This document shows, in pieces, positions 8,793 through 18,944 of a stretch of DNA of 64,000 bases. The position numbers and the translations under genes were made by a program. This stretch comes from Streptomyces griseocarneus (lineage in GTDB: Bacteria; Actinomycetota; Actinomycetes; Streptomycetales; Streptomycetaceae), in contig PENC01000004.1 of NCBI GenBank assembly GCA_003674045.1, forward strand, positions 62,001 through 126,000, given 5' to 3'. The stretch's first letter is position 1; each line of letters begins with the position of its first letter. A model generated the notes under the pieces. That model was given only the letters and a program-made list of their open reading frames with translations. It had not been told where the DNA came from and did no database searches.

Positions 8793-11483
8793 ATGACGCT
8801 GTACGGACGGCACCAGGAAAAGGCGGTGCTCGACCGCGTCCTCGACGGGGCGCGTGAGGGCGCGGGGGCGGGACTGGTGCTCTGGGGGGATCCCGGCATC
8901 GGCAAGTCCGCCCTGCTGGAGTACGCGACCGCTTCCGCCGCCGACTTCACCGTGCTGGGCTGCCGGGGCACCCGCATGGAATCGGGGCTCGCCTTCGCCG
9001 CGCTGCACGAACTGCTGTGGCCCGTCGTCGACCGCATCGGCACCCTGCCCCCGCCGCAAGCCGCCGCGCTGCGCGGCGCGCTCGGGCACAGCGGCGACGT
9101 CGCCGACCGTTTCCTCATCGGGGCCGCCGTCCTCACCCTGCTGTCCGAACTCGCGGGCGAGCAGCCCGTCCTGATCGTCGCCGACGACGCGCAGTGGCTG
9201 GACGCCCCGACCGCCGCGTGCCTCTGCTTCGTCGCACGCCGCCTGCGCACCGAGCCGATCGCGCTGCTCACGGCCACGCACACCGACCCCGCCGGCAGCC
9301 CCTGGGAACGGCTCCCCGACCTGGAGATCGGCGGCCTGGACGACGCCGATGCCCGGCTCCTCGCGGCGCGCGCCGCGCCCGCGGCCGACGACGCGGTCCT
9401 CGCCCGTACGGTCCGCACGGCGGGCGGCAATCCGCTGGCGTTGCAGGAGCTGCCCGCCGCGCTCGACGCGGCCGGGCCGCCCGCGTTCGGGGAGCGGATC
9501 GCGGTCGGGCCGCGCCTGCGGCGCGCGTTCACCTCCCGTATCGAGGCGCTCGGGCCGCGCACCCGCACGTTGCTGCTGCTCGCCGCCGCCGAGGAGCGCG
9601 GCGAGCGCTGGGCGCTCCGCGAGGCGGCCGCCGCGCTCGGTGTGGACGCCGCCGCCTGGGACGAGGCCCGGCGTTCCGGGCTCCTCGACACGCACGGCGA
9701 CCGCGTCCGCGTCCGCCACCCCCTCGTACGGACCGTGCTCTACGAGGCGGCCTCGTTCGCCGACCGGCAGGCCGCGCACCGCGCACTGGCCCAGGTGCTC
9801 GCCGGGGAGGACACCGACGAACTGCGCGCCTGGCACCTCGCCGCCGCCTGCGACGCGCCCGACGAGGACGTGGCCGCGCTGCTCACCGACAGCGCCGAAC
9901 GGGCCTGGGCGCGGGGCGGCTGCGCGTCCGCCGCGCAGATCCTGCGGCGGGCCGCCGAGCTCTCCCCTGCCCCCGAGGGCGCGGCGGCCCGGCTGGCCCG
10001 CGGCGCGCGGGCCGCGTGGGAGGCCGGGCAGGCGCCGACGGCCCGCGAACTGCTCTCCCGTGCCACGCACCTGTCCTCCGAGGACGCCGTCGCCGAGCTC
10101 AGCGGCGGGGTGCGCGGGCTGCTGGAGTTCGCGCACGGCGACCAGGAGACGGCCCACCACCACCTGATGCGCGACCTGCGTGTCGTCTCCCGCCCGGAGA
10201 AGGCCGCAGAGCTGGCCGTCATGGCCATCCGCGCGGCCTGGTCCGCGGGCGCGCCCGAGCTCCACGCCGCCGCGCTCGACGTGCTGACCGGCCTGCCGGA
10301 CGTGCCGTCCGTCGTCCGCGGCTGGTGGGCGCCGTGCCCGAAGGACTGCTCGCCGGAGGTGTCCGAGGAGGCCGTCGCCCGGCTCGGCACGGGCAGCTGG
10401 CGGCTCATCCCGCCCGCGCCGCTCGCCGTGGCCCGGGGCGCGGAGGAGGCGCTGTCCGAGGCCCTCCGGCAGAAGATCGCCGAGCTGCGGCGCACGGACG
10501 CGGTGACCGCGATCGTCCTGACCGTGCCGCAGACCGCCACCCTCGACGTCATCCGCGGCCGCTGGGCCGACGCCACCGCCACCGCCACGGAGTCCCTGCG
10601 CCTGGCCGAGGAGATCGACGCGGAACACGCCGCGTCGATCTGCCGCAACACCCTGGCCTGGCTGGCCGCGCTGCGCGGCGACGAGGAGGAGGCCTTCGCG
10701 CTGAGCGGGCACACGCTGGAGCTGTCCGTTCCGCGCGGCGTACGGTCCCTCACCGCCGCCGCCCACTGGGCCCGCGGACAGGCCGCCCTGCACGCCGGAC
10801 GCGCGGAGGAGGCCCTCCAGTGGCTGGCCCCCATCTCCGAACCGGGCCACGCCGCGGCCCACGACACGTTCGCCCTGCTGGCGGCGTGGGACGCGGTCGA
10901 GGCGGCGGTACGGGCCGGTCGCCCGGAGGCGGCGCGTCCGCACGCGCTCACGCTGTCCCGGTGGGCCGACCGCACGGGCGTGGCATGGGCCCGGTCCGCG
11001 ACGCACCGCGCGAACGCCCTCCTGGCGACCGACCCGACGACCGCCGAAACCCACTTCCGCGCCGCCCTGACCGCCGCCCCCGCCCGCCCCTTCGACCACG
11101 CCCGCACCCGCCTCCTCTACGGCGAATGGCTCCGCCGCGCCCGCCGCCGCACGGACGCCCGAGTCCAGCTCGCCGAAGCGGCCGACGTCTTCCGCCGCCT
11201 GGGCGCGACCCCGCTCCTGACCCGCGCCCTCACCGAACAACAACTCACCGGCCAGCAACTCCGCCCCATCAGCGACACGGGCGCCTCCCTCACCCCCCAG
11301 GAACTCCGCGTGGCCCGCCTGGCGGCGGAGGGCCTCACCAACCGCGAAATAGCCGCCCAACTCCTCATCAGCCCGCGAACGGTGGGGCATCACTTGTCGA
11401 ACGTCTTCCCCAAGGTGGGGATCGTCTCGCGGGCGGAACTGGCGCGGGTGGATTTCGACAACGGGCTGCGGCTGACGTCGTAG
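8793..11483 (+). CDS. LAL-type LuxR transcriptional regulator with AAA/STAND ATPase
   Basis: This 896-residue protein has an N-terminal P-loop (GDPGIGKSALL, about residues 32-42), a Walker B (VLIVADDAQWLD, about 128-140), a long TPR-like helical middle, and a C-terminal LuxR helix-turn-helix (LTPQELRVARLAAEGLTNRE, then IAAQLLISPRTVGHHLSNVF). This is the large ATP-binding LuxR family that often activates degradative or antibiotic gene clusters. One oddity is VFPKVGI where most LuxR proteins have a YRKLGI-like segment. It stands alone with no obvious cluster next to it; the frame continues after the stop into a coding-like tail (11484-11645). Confidence 0.93.
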   Translation: MTLYGRHQEKAVLDRVLDGAREGAGAGLVLWGDPGIGKSALLEYATASAADFTVLGCRGTRMESGLAFAALHELLWPVVDRIGTLPPPQAAALRGALGHSGDVADRFLIGAAVLTLLSELAGEQPVLIVADDAQWLDAPTAACLCFVARRLRTEPIALLTATHTDPAGSPWERLPDLEIGGLDDADARLLAARAAPAADDAVLARTVRTAGGNPLALQELPAALDAAGPPAFGERIAVGPRLRRAFTSRIEALGPRTRTLLLLAAAEERGERWALREAAAALGVDAAAWDEARRSGLLDTHGDRVRVRHPLVRTVLYEAASFADRQAAHRALAQVLAGEDTDELRAWHLAAACDAPDEDVAALLTDSAERAWARGGCASAAQILRRAAELSPAPEGAAARLARGARAAWEAGQAPTARELLSRATHLSSEDAVAELSGGVRGLLEFAHGDQETAHHHLMRDLRVVSRPEKAAELAVMAIRAAWSAGAPELHAAALDVLTGLPDVPSVVRGWWAPCPKDCSPEVSEEAVARLGTGSWRLIPPAPLAVARGAEEALSEALRQKIAELRRTDAVTAIVLTVPQTATLDVIRGRWADATATATESLRLAEEIDAEHAASICRNTLAWLAALRGDEEEAFALSGHTLELSVPRGVRSLTAAAHWARGQAALHAGRAEEALQWLAPISEPGHAAAHDTFALLAAWDAVEAAVRAGRPEAARPHALTLSRWADRTGVAWARSATHRANALLATDPTTAETHFRAALTAAPARPFDHARTRLLYGEWLRRARRRTDARVQLAEAADVFRRLGATPLLTRALTEQQLTGQQLRPISDTGASLTPQELRVARLAAEGLTNREIAAQLLISPRTVGHHLSNVFPKVGIVSRAELARVDFDNGLRLTS

Positions 11484-11645
11484 GAGGCAGCACGACGAAC
11501 AGCGGCGGGCCTCACCCGGCGCTCCTACCGCGCCGACCCGTTCGGCACGGCGACCCTCCGGGGCGACGGGACGTTCCGCGTGGACGACTGGCGCTTCACG
11601 ACCGACCCGGACATCTGCGAACTCCACACGTTGCGGCACGGCTAG
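11484..11645 (+). pseudogene. Coding-like remnant in frame after the LAL stop codon
   Basis: In the same frame as the LAL gene and directly after its TAG, 53 codons read through to a TAG at 11643. The inferred peptide includes RRSYRADPFGTATLRGDGTF and RVDDWRFTTDPDICELHTLR, which looks like real protein in composition, with no plausible start codon. I interpret it as the 3' remnant of a deleted gene. A chance open stretch in GC-rich DNA is the alternative. Its end overlaps the DUF397 gene on the other strand. Confidence 0.35.
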
Positions 11646-11874
11646 TTATGAAGTCGGCCCAGGCGCGGGCCGGGACGGCCAGTCGTGGCGGGGTGTCATT
11701 TGCTTTGGAATCGCGTATGCGGATGGCTCGGGACCAGCCGTCTGCCTCGACACAGTTGCCACCCCCGTCATCGTCGCTATAGCTGGCTTTGCTCCAGCGG
11801 CGTGCCAACTCCACACAGTTGCCCGTTGCGCTGTCGCTGTAGGTGGACTTGAACCACAGAGACACACCTCTCAC
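11596..11874 (-). CDS. DUF397 protein, paired with an XRE regulator
   Basis: This 92-residue protein has the DUF397 signature twice: WFKSTYSDSATGNCVELA at residues about 7-24 and a second WSKASYSDDDGGGNCVEA, followed by the usual IRIRDSKAND and AWADFITSR end. The normal family is 60-70 residues with one copy, so the N-terminal part looks like a duplicated partial domain. Its GTG start at 11874 overlaps the stop of the upstream XRE gene (GTGA), implying translational coupling. In Streptomyces, DUF397 proteins commonly pair with such regulators and some act as their partners or antagonists, as in BldB/WhiJ-like systems; that role is inferred here. Confidence 0.88.
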   Translation of the reverse strand: MRGVSLWFKSTYSDSATGNCVELARRWSKASYSDDDGGGNCVEADGWSRAIRIRDSKANDTPPRLAVPARAWADFITSRAATCGVRRCPGRS

Positions 11875-12686
11875 AGCTCCTCCATCGCTCTTCTGATGAA
11901 TTCCCTGGTCTGCTCCACGCTGAGAGCCTGCATACGGATCAGAGCCAAGCGATTCGTGAGGGTGTTGAGATTTTCCTGGTCTCCGTACAGCTCAGCGACC
12001 ACCTGCCCCTCCTCGAACACCACGCGCTCGTGCCCCGGGCCTTGCAGCATGATGAACGAGCCGTTCAGTCCAGGGTGCCAGCCCGCGCTGAACGGCAGCA
12101 CCTGGATGAACACGTTGCGCTGCTGCCCCACGTCCAACAGATGCTGGAGCTGCCTCTTCATCACTTCAGGGCCGCCCACGAGAGTCCGTAGCGCCGCCTC
12201 GTAGATCACGAAGGTGAACATCGTCGTCTGCTTCTTCAGCAGTTCCTGCCTGCCCGTCCGGAACTCGATTCGCTCCTCGACGGTCTCATCGTCGGCAAGA
12301 GGTACATGTCCAGTGGCCATGGCCCTTGCGTAGCCCTCGGTCTGCAGCAGCCCTGGAATGAGCACGAGCTCGAATCCGTGCACCACGACTGCCTCGGCCT
12401 CAGCCGCAAAGAACTCCGGCTGACGCGGAGCAACCGGCTCCGGCCCCATGAATGGACAAGCCGCCAGCAGCAGCCCCTTCGCCCCGCACAGCTGATCCGC
12501 CGCCTCCAGCAGCTGCTTCGTCGGCTTGCGCCGACCCTGTTCCATGGACTTCACCGTCTCCACGCAGTAATTGGCCTCCGCGGCCAGCTCCTCACGGCTG
12601 ACGCCCGCGATACCGCGCCAGAGTCTGACCTGATCGCCGCAGTAGCGCCAGGAGATGGGCGGGTTGTCGATACCTCGCGTCTTCAC
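11871..12686 (-). CDS. XRE-family regulator with DUF5753 domain
   Basis: This 271-residue protein starts with a helix-turn-helix (VRLWRGIAGVSREELAAEAN, YCVETVKSMEQGRRKPT, about residues 20-56). The C-terminal DUF5753 region is typical: LIPGLLQTEGYARA, FRTGRQELL, and VLPFSAGWHPGLNGSFIMLQ. It is the usual partner of DUF397 proteins and belongs to the WhiJ-like group of developmental regulators. Translation is coupled to the DUF397 gene by a 4-base overlap. It is divergent from the small gene at 12845, so the 158-bp gap likely carries its own operator. Confidence 0.93.
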   Translation of the reverse strand: MKTRGIDNPPISWRYCGDQVRLWRGIAGVSREELAAEANYCVETVKSMEQGRRKPTKQLLEAADQLCGAKGLLLAACPFMGPEPVAPRQPEFFAAEAEAVVVHGFELVLIPGLLQTEGYARAMATGHVPLADDETVEERIEFRTGRQELLKKQTTMFTFVIYEAALRTLVGGPEVMKRQLQHLLDVGQQRNVFIQVLPFSAGWHPGLNGSFIMLQGPGHERVVFEEGQVVAELYGDQENLNTLTNRLALIRMQALSVEQTREFIRRAMEEL

Positions 12687-12844
12687 GGGGGTTCACCTCA
12701 CGGTCCGTACCCACATGGTCACCGCGGACGCTAGGGGTGGCCAGAGCTTCGTACGCCTCGCAGCGGCAAAAATCCCCCACATGGGTAGACGAGGGGCGAT
12801 GAAATGATCGTTTCTTGCGAAAATGGCACGGGAGGAGACCGAAT

Positions 12845-13168
12845 ATGCCAGTGACCCTTCACCCCGACAGCGACGACCCGGGCGACCCCGAAGTCTGCCT
12901 CGCCTGGTGGATGTTCCACGCCTTCCAGGACCGGCTGGCCGGTGACGACGCGCTGGCCCCGATCCTCGATCTCCCCGACGACGGCGGGCAGCTCCCGCCC
13001 TCCGCATGCGCGCAGATGCTGCCCCGCCTCGAAGAACTCGTCGAACAGTGGCAGCGGACAGCCCCCGACCCCGACCCACTGCTCCCCCGCCACACCGAGA
13101 TCGCCACCGAACTCATCGCCGTCCTGCGCGTATGCGTCACGAAGGATGCAGAGTTGTCCATCTGGTGA
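12845..13168 (+). CDS. Hypothetical acidic protein
   Basis: This 107-residue protein has no recognised domain. It is acidic and helical (DPEVCLAWWMFHAFQDRLAG; LEELVEQWQRTAPDPDP; LIAVLRVCVTK). The ATG at 12845 is preferred over the ORF start 30 bp upstream because GGGAGGAG lies 8 bp before it. It is divergent from the XRE regulator, and genes in that position are sometimes its regulatory targets. Its function is unknown. Confidence 0.7.
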   Translation: MPVTLHPDSDDPGDPEVCLAWWMFHAFQDRLAGDDALAPILDLPDDGGQLPPSACAQMLPRLEELVEQWQRTAPDPDPLLPRHTEIATELIAVLRVCVTKDAELSIW

Positions 13169-13189
13169 ACGTCCCGCGATCATGAACCC

Positions 13190-13396
13190 ATGAATCTCGC
13201 CCTGAGCCGCATATGCGCCGTGGCCGTGCTCCTCCTCGGCATCGCCCTGAGCTTCTGGAACGTCTTCGGGGCGCCCCACGACTGGGAGGGCAACATGAAG
13301 TGGCTGCGCCTCCCCCTGTGGCTGGCCGTGACAGGCCTGGTCAGCGGCAGCGCCAAGCTGATGTTCCCGTCCACGGCCGCCGACCGGACCCGCTGA
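13190..13396 (+). CDS. Small two-helix membrane protein
   Basis: This 68-residue protein has two predicted membrane helices (about 7-26, ICAVAVLLLGIALSFWNVFG, and 38-58, WLRLPLWLAVTGLVSGSAKL) joined by a short polar loop. It starts 21 bp after the preceding hypothetical gene, so the two may form an operon. I do not recognise the family. Confidence 0.6.
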   Translation: MNLALSRICAVAVLLLGIALSFWNVFGAPHDWEGNMKWLRLPLWLAVTGLVSGSAKLMFPSTAADRTR

Positions 13397-13620
13397 CAAA
13401 GCCCGCGCCCCTCGGACAGCCGACAACCGGTGGAGGGGGCGGGGCCGGAGGGCGGGGTTCTGGAACGACGGTGCACGAAGCACAGCACCCAAAACCCATC
13501 ACCCGCACGCACCGCGTTCCAGGTTCCCGCCCGGAGGCAACGCCCCCGGCCCACAGACAACCCAGGGGCGCGAGGAACGGCGCGACAAGCCACAGTGCGA
13601 CCCGCAGCCGCACGCGAAGC
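13395..13620 (+). repeat. Intergenic repeat block
   Basis: This block combines the inverted partner of 7814-7999 (13395-13587) with a diverged copy of the short repeat (about 13563-13620, GGGGCGCGAGGAACGGCGCG). It fills the space between the small membrane gene and the 3' end of the acyl-CoA synthetase gene. No coding sequence is seen in it. Confidence 0.75.
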
Positions 13621-13658
13621 TCAAGCAGCACCCCGATAGGCGCCCCCGAACCAAACGC

Positions 13659-15323
<1,665 letters not shown>

Positions 15324-15499
15324 CGGGGGCCTCCCGTAAGGACCAGAGCGGGGCGGGTGATCGTTTCCGCTGATTGTGCTGCGGTATCTCGCGGTAAGTC
15401 ACTACCCGGACGCTAAGACTCCGGCCACATCGGACGCTACGGCTCCGCCATATCCGGCCCACGATCGGCGGGCGCACCCCGCACGGACGCGCCCCGCGT

Positions 15500-16051
15500 C
15501 TACGCCGCGTGCGCCAGCTCGGGGTCCTCGCGGAGCTTGCCGAGCGCCCTGGAGACCGCGCTCTTCACGGTGCCGACGGAGACGCCGAGCAGCTCGGCGG
15601 TCTGCACCTCGGTGAGGTCCTCGTAATACCTGAGGACGACCATGGCCCGCTGCCGGTCCGGCAGCCGCCGCACCGCACGCCACATCGCGTCGCGCAGCGC
15701 CTGCTGCTCCGCGGGGTCCCCGGCGACCGCCCCGGCCGTCGCCGGGTCGCGCTCGGGGAGCTCCTCGTAGGGGAACTCCTCGAGCTTGCGCTTGCGCCAC
15801 TGCGAGGTGCGCGTGTTCACCAGGGCGCGGCGCACATAGCCGTCCAGCGCCCGGTGGTCCTCGATGCGCTCCCAGGCCAGGTACGTCTTGGTCAGCGCCG
15901 TCTGCAGCAGGTCCTCGGCATCGCAGGGGTTCGAGGTGAGCGAGCGCGCGGTGCGCTGCAGGACCTGGCCCCGGGCCCGGACGTACGAGGAGAACGACGG
16001 GTACACGGCGGCGGAGGCACTGGTGCACACTGGCGTCGCGGAAGCTGTCAT
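15500..16051 (-). CDS. SigE-family ECF RNA polymerase sigma factor
   Basis: This 183-residue sigma factor shows region 2 at about 20-90 (DAEDLLQTALTKTYLAWERI; GYVRRALVNTRTSQWRKRK) and region 4 at about 120-175 (LPDRQRAMVVLRYYEDLTEV, QTAELLGVSVGTVKSAVSRA). It matches the actinobacterial SigE subfamily. No anti-sigma factor gene is adjacent; the divergent VOC gene begins 324 bp away. Confidence 0.92.
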   Translation of the reverse strand: MTASATPVCTSASAAVYPSFSSYVRARGQVLQRTARSLTSNPCDAEDLLQTALTKTYLAWERIEDHRALDGYVRRALVNTRTSQWRKRKLEEFPYEELPERDPATAGAVAGDPAEQQALRDAMWRAVRRLPDRQRAMVVLRYYEDLTEVQTAELLGVSVGTVKSAVSRALGKLREDPELAHAA

Positions 16052-16375
16052 GCCTCAAAACTAGGAGCGGGGGCCCCTTCGGCGGATCGGCCGGAGGTGC
16101 CGAAGGCGGCTCACCCTCAGGTCGTACGGGTAGGGCCGCCCCCACCTCCTGGAGGGGGAGCGATGCTCGTCCGAGGGACGACGAAGGAATACACGCATTG
16201 ATCGCGATCATGGTCGGGGCTAGGCTTCGCACCGTGACTGCCGGGTCGGCCTTGGGCCACGCACGAGTGAGGTTCCCGGCCTCGGCGTGACGTCGAGGCG
16301 GGCCAGAGCCCCGCCCTTTCATCTCCGTGTTCACCCTGCCCTGCCAGCGGATACGAAAGACCCGGAGACCCCTTC
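16052..16375. promoter_or_regulatory. Divergent regulatory gap with a 12-bp palindrome
   Basis: No gene is seen between the sigma-factor gene and the VOC gene. A perfect palindrome TGATCGCGATCA lies at about 16199-16210 and could be an operator for either side. A modest GC-rich region follows. The assignment is speculative. Confidence 0.3.
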
Positions 16376-16762
16376 ATGACCACCGTCAAGCTCGACCACA
16401 CCGCCGTGTACGCGTCCGACCGCCGCGCCTCGGCGGAGTTCCTCGCCTCGATCCTGGGCCTGGAGGTCGGCGCCCCGTTCGGCCCCTTCCTGCCCGTCGA
16501 CCTCGGCAACGGCGTCACCCTCGACTACTTCGAGCTGCGCGACCGGCCGATCCAGTCGAACCACTACGCGTTCCTCGTGCCCGACGAGGACTTCGACGCC
16601 ATGATCGGCCGCCTGGAGGCGGCCGGGTCCACGTACTACGCCGACCCGCACCACACCGAGCCCGGAAAGATCAACAACCTCTTCGGTGGCCGCGGAGCCT
16701 ACTTCACGGACCCCGACGGCCACAACATGGAGATCATGACGGTCCCGTACGTCAGGCCGTAA
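16376..16762 (+). CDS. VOC-family (glyoxalase/dioxygenase-like) protein
   Basis: This 128-residue protein has one vicinal-oxygen-chelate module pair. LDHTAVYASDRRASAEFLAS gives the first metal-ligand His, a second ligand region is YAFLVPDEDF, and the module ends FTDPDGHNMEIMTV with the conserved Glu. The fold and possible metal site are clear; the substrate is not. It is a single gene with an intergenic repeat straight after its stop. Confidence 0.85.
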   Translation: MTTVKLDHTAVYASDRRASAEFLASILGLEVGAPFGPFLPVDLGNGVTLDYFELRDRPIQSNHYAFLVPDEDFDAMIGRLEAAGSTYYADPHHTEPGKINNLFGGRGAYFTDPDGHNMEIMTVPYVRP

Positions 16763-16764
16763 CC

Positions 16765-16835
16765 CGCGCCCCGTAGGGGCGCGGGGAACTGCGCGACAAG
16801 CCCCCACCGGCCCGCAGCCGCGCGCGAAAGCGCAA
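16765..16835 (+). repeat. Short GC-rich intergenic repeat
   Basis: A near-consensus copy: GCGCCCC and its complement form a hairpin, then GCGGGGAACTGCGCGACAAG and CCCACCGGCCCGCAGCCGCG. It lies between the convergent VOC and DUF1906 genes and may work as a terminator. Confidence 0.8.
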
Positions 16836-16860
16836 GCCGCGCCCCCGGTGGGCGCCATCA

Positions 16861-17754
16861 TCAATCGATGATGGCAACCGGCGCGTCCACCAGATTCCGG
16901 TCCACCGTCAGCTTCTGCCCCCCATGGGTCTCCGTGACATTGCCCTTGTACTGGTGGATGCGCCGGTGCGGCGTCCACGCGTTGCGGCCGAGCGCCGGCT
17001 CCCCGTCCGTCGTCGGGTCGACCCGCCAGCGCGCGAACCACATGATGTCCGGCAGCCCGGACGTGCCGTTGCGCCGGGCGCGGTCCATGTGCCGTACGCC
17101 GGAGTCGGCGCTGCTGTAGAAGCCGGGGAGGTAGCCGAAGTCGCGGACGGTCGCGGTCCAGCCGCGGATGAAGGAGAGGGTGACGGCGGCGCAGTCGTCG
17201 TCACCGTCGTCGTATGCCTCCATGTCGAGGTAGAGCGGGCTGCGCGGGGCGATGCCGAGCGAGGCGGCGCGGTTGGCGGCCTCCTGCCCCTCGTCCTGTC
17301 CCTGGTCGTAAGGGTAGTCGCCGATCTCGTAGCCCCGCTTGGAGTCCGACTTCACGCACGGCGACTGCGAGCCGACGAAGATCGGCAGGATCTTCCACCC
17401 CAGGCCCCGCGCGCTGCTCAGCCAGCCCGCGTTGAGGTAGGTCTGGCGGGGGCACGCGCGGGCGCGGCCCGCGTAGTAGACGCCGATCGCGTGGTAGTCG
17501 GAGTCCCGCCATGCGCGCAGCGCGGTGAGCGAGGGCGCCTGACACGCGTCGATGCCCCACCCCTTGAAGACCGACGCCCCTTCCGACCGGGGGTCGCCGC
17601 GGTCACCGGCGGTGGCGGACCCCGACCCTGCGGTCAGCTGGGTGAGCGCCACCATCAGGGCGACCAAATATCCGATGATCTGCTTGCGACGAGCCATGAC
17701 ACGAGTCAACGGGGCCCGGCGGCGCGGCTTTCCTCTGACACGCCGTCGATTCAT
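16861..17754 (-). CDS. Secreted DUF1906 (glycoside-hydrolase-like) protein
   Basis: This 297-residue protein has a basic n-region and hydrophobic stretch (MARRKQIIGYLVALMVALTQ) forming a signal sequence, probably of the twin-arginine type. The mature domain matches DUF1906/Rv2525c-like TIM-barrel proteins: VFKGWGIDACQAPS, AIGVYYAGRARACPRQTYLN, LGWKILPIFVGSQSP, PLYLDMEAYD, and PGFYSSADSG. Relatives are thought to act at the cell envelope. The start is either the ATG at 17754, which overlaps the upstream stop (ATGA), or the ATG at 17697, 19 codons in. It sits last in a four-gene operon whose other members are acyl-CoA enzymes, an unexpected companion. Confidence 0.87.
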   Translation of the reverse strand: MNRRRVRGKPRRRAPLTRVMARRKQIIGYLVALMVALTQLTAGSGSATAGDRGDPRSEGASVFKGWGIDACQAPSLTALRAWRDSDYHAIGVYYAGRARACPRQTYLNAGWLSSARGLGWKILPIFVGSQSPCVKSDSKRGYEIGDYPYDQGQDEGQEAANRAASLGIAPRSPLYLDMEAYDDGDDDCAAVTLSFIRGWTATVRDFGYLPGFYSSADSGVRHMDRARRNGTSGLPDIMWFARWRVDPTTDGEPALGRNAWTPHRRIHQYKGNVTETHGGQKLTVDRNLVDAPVAIID

Positions 17755-18944
17755 CCGTCTGCCCCGAGAAGCAGCCCGGACGTGGGAACTCCCGTACCGG
17801 CGGTGACCAGCACATGTTCGACTCCGCTCACCTGATTGACGGATGAGCCGCGTACTTGTCGTACCGCCTCGGCGATGCCGTTCATCCCGTGCAGATAGGC
17901 CTCGCCGAGCTGCCCGCCGTGGGTGTTGAGCGGCAGCGCGTCCTCGGCGACGAACGCCCCGCCCTCGCCGGGCGCGCAGAAACCGAACTCCTCCAGTTGC
18001 ATCAGCACATAGGGCGTGAAGTGGTCGTAGAGGATGCCCACGTCGATGTGGTCCGGGGTCAGGCCGCTGGTCTCCCAGAGCTGCCGGGCGACGACGCCCG
18101 TCTCGGGCAGGCCGGTCAGGTCGTCCCGGTAGAAGCTGGTCATCTGCTCCTGGCCGCGGCCCGCGCCCTGGGCCGCGGCGACAATCACGGCGGGCGGGTG
18201 CGGGAGCGTACGGGCGCGCTCGACGGAGGTGACGACGAGTGCCTGGCCGCCGTCCGTCTCCTGGCAGCAGTCCAGCAGCCGCAGCGGCTCGACGATCCAG
18301 CGGGACGCGGCGTGGTCGGCGAGGGTGATGGGTCTGCCGTGGAAGTACGCGGCCGGGTTGGCCGCCGCGTACCGGCGGTCGGTGACGGCCACGTGCCCGA
18401 AGACCTCGGGCTCCAGGCCGTATGTGTGCAGGTAGCGGCGCGCGCCCATCGCGACCCAGGAGGCGGGCGTGAGCAGCCCGAACGGCAGCGCCCAGCCGAG
18501 CGCCACGCCCTCGGCGGTCGGTTCGCGCCGCCGCACGCCGGCGCCGAAGCGGCGGTCGGAGCGCTCGTTGAAGGCGCGGTAGCAGACGACGACTTCCGCC
18601 ACGCCCGCCGCGACGGCGAGGGCGGCCTGCTGCACGGTGGCGCAGGCGGCGCCGCCGCCGTAGTGGACGCGGGAGAAGAAGGTCAGCTCGCCCATGCCGG
18701 TCGCCTGCGCGACGGCGGTCTCGGGGCTGGTGTCCATGGTGAAGGTGACGAGGCCGTCGACGTCGGCCGGGGTGAGCCCGGCGTCCGCGAGCGCGGCGCG
18801 CACGGCCTCGGCGGCCAGGGCGAGCTCGCTGCGGCCGGAGTCCTTGGAGAACGCGGTCGCGCCGATCCCGACGACGGCCGCCCGGCCACCGAGACTGTCG
18901 GGGCGGCGGGGGCGCCGGGGGCGCATACGGGTGACCGTGCTCAT
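17751..18944 (-). CDS. ltp2: Lipid-transfer/thiolase-like protein (Ltp2-type aldolase)
   Basis: This 397-residue thiolase-fold protein is of the SCP2/lipid-transfer type. It has GRAAVVGIGATAFSKDSGRS at the N-terminus, SRVHYGGGAACATVQQAALA in the middle, CQETDGGQALVVTS, and a C-terminal PLNTHGGQLGEAYLHGMNGI. In mycobacteria Ltp2 is a retro-aldolase that cleaves the steroid side chain together with the DUF35 domain of ChsH2. Here it directly follows ChsH1- and ChsH2-like genes with ATGA overlaps, the same partners. The longer frame starting at 19109 is discarded, as it overlaps the upstream gene deeply. The true substrate may be a non-steroid acyl-CoA. Confidence 0.82.
   Translation of the reverse strand: MSTVTRMRPRRPRRPDSLGGRAAVVGIGATAFSKDSGRSELALAAEAVRAALADAGLTPADVDGLVTFTMDTSPETAVAQATGMGELTFFSRVHYGGGAACATVQQAALAVAAGVAEVVVCYRAFNERSDRRFGAGVRRREPTAEGVALGWALPFGLLTPASWVAMGARRYLHTYGLEPEVFGHVAVTDRRYAAANPAAYFHGRPITLADHAASRWIVEPLRLLDCCQETDGGQALVVTSVERARTLPHPPAVIVAAAQGAGRGQEQMTSFYRDDLTGLPETGVVARQLWETSGLTPDHIDVGILYDHFTPYVLMQLEEFGFCAPGEGGAFVAEDALPLNTHGGQLGEAYLHGMNGIAEAVRQVRGSSVNQVSGVEHVLVTAGTGVPTSGLLLGADG

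Noticed and set aside
8775..11639. 954-codon minus-strand frame over the LAL gene
   Set aside because: The translation lacks any fold or motif, and the opposite strand encodes an unmistakable ATPase/LuxR protein.
16211..16375. Riboswitch upstream of the VOC gene
   Set aside because: Some stems can be drawn, but I could match no known riboswitch core.
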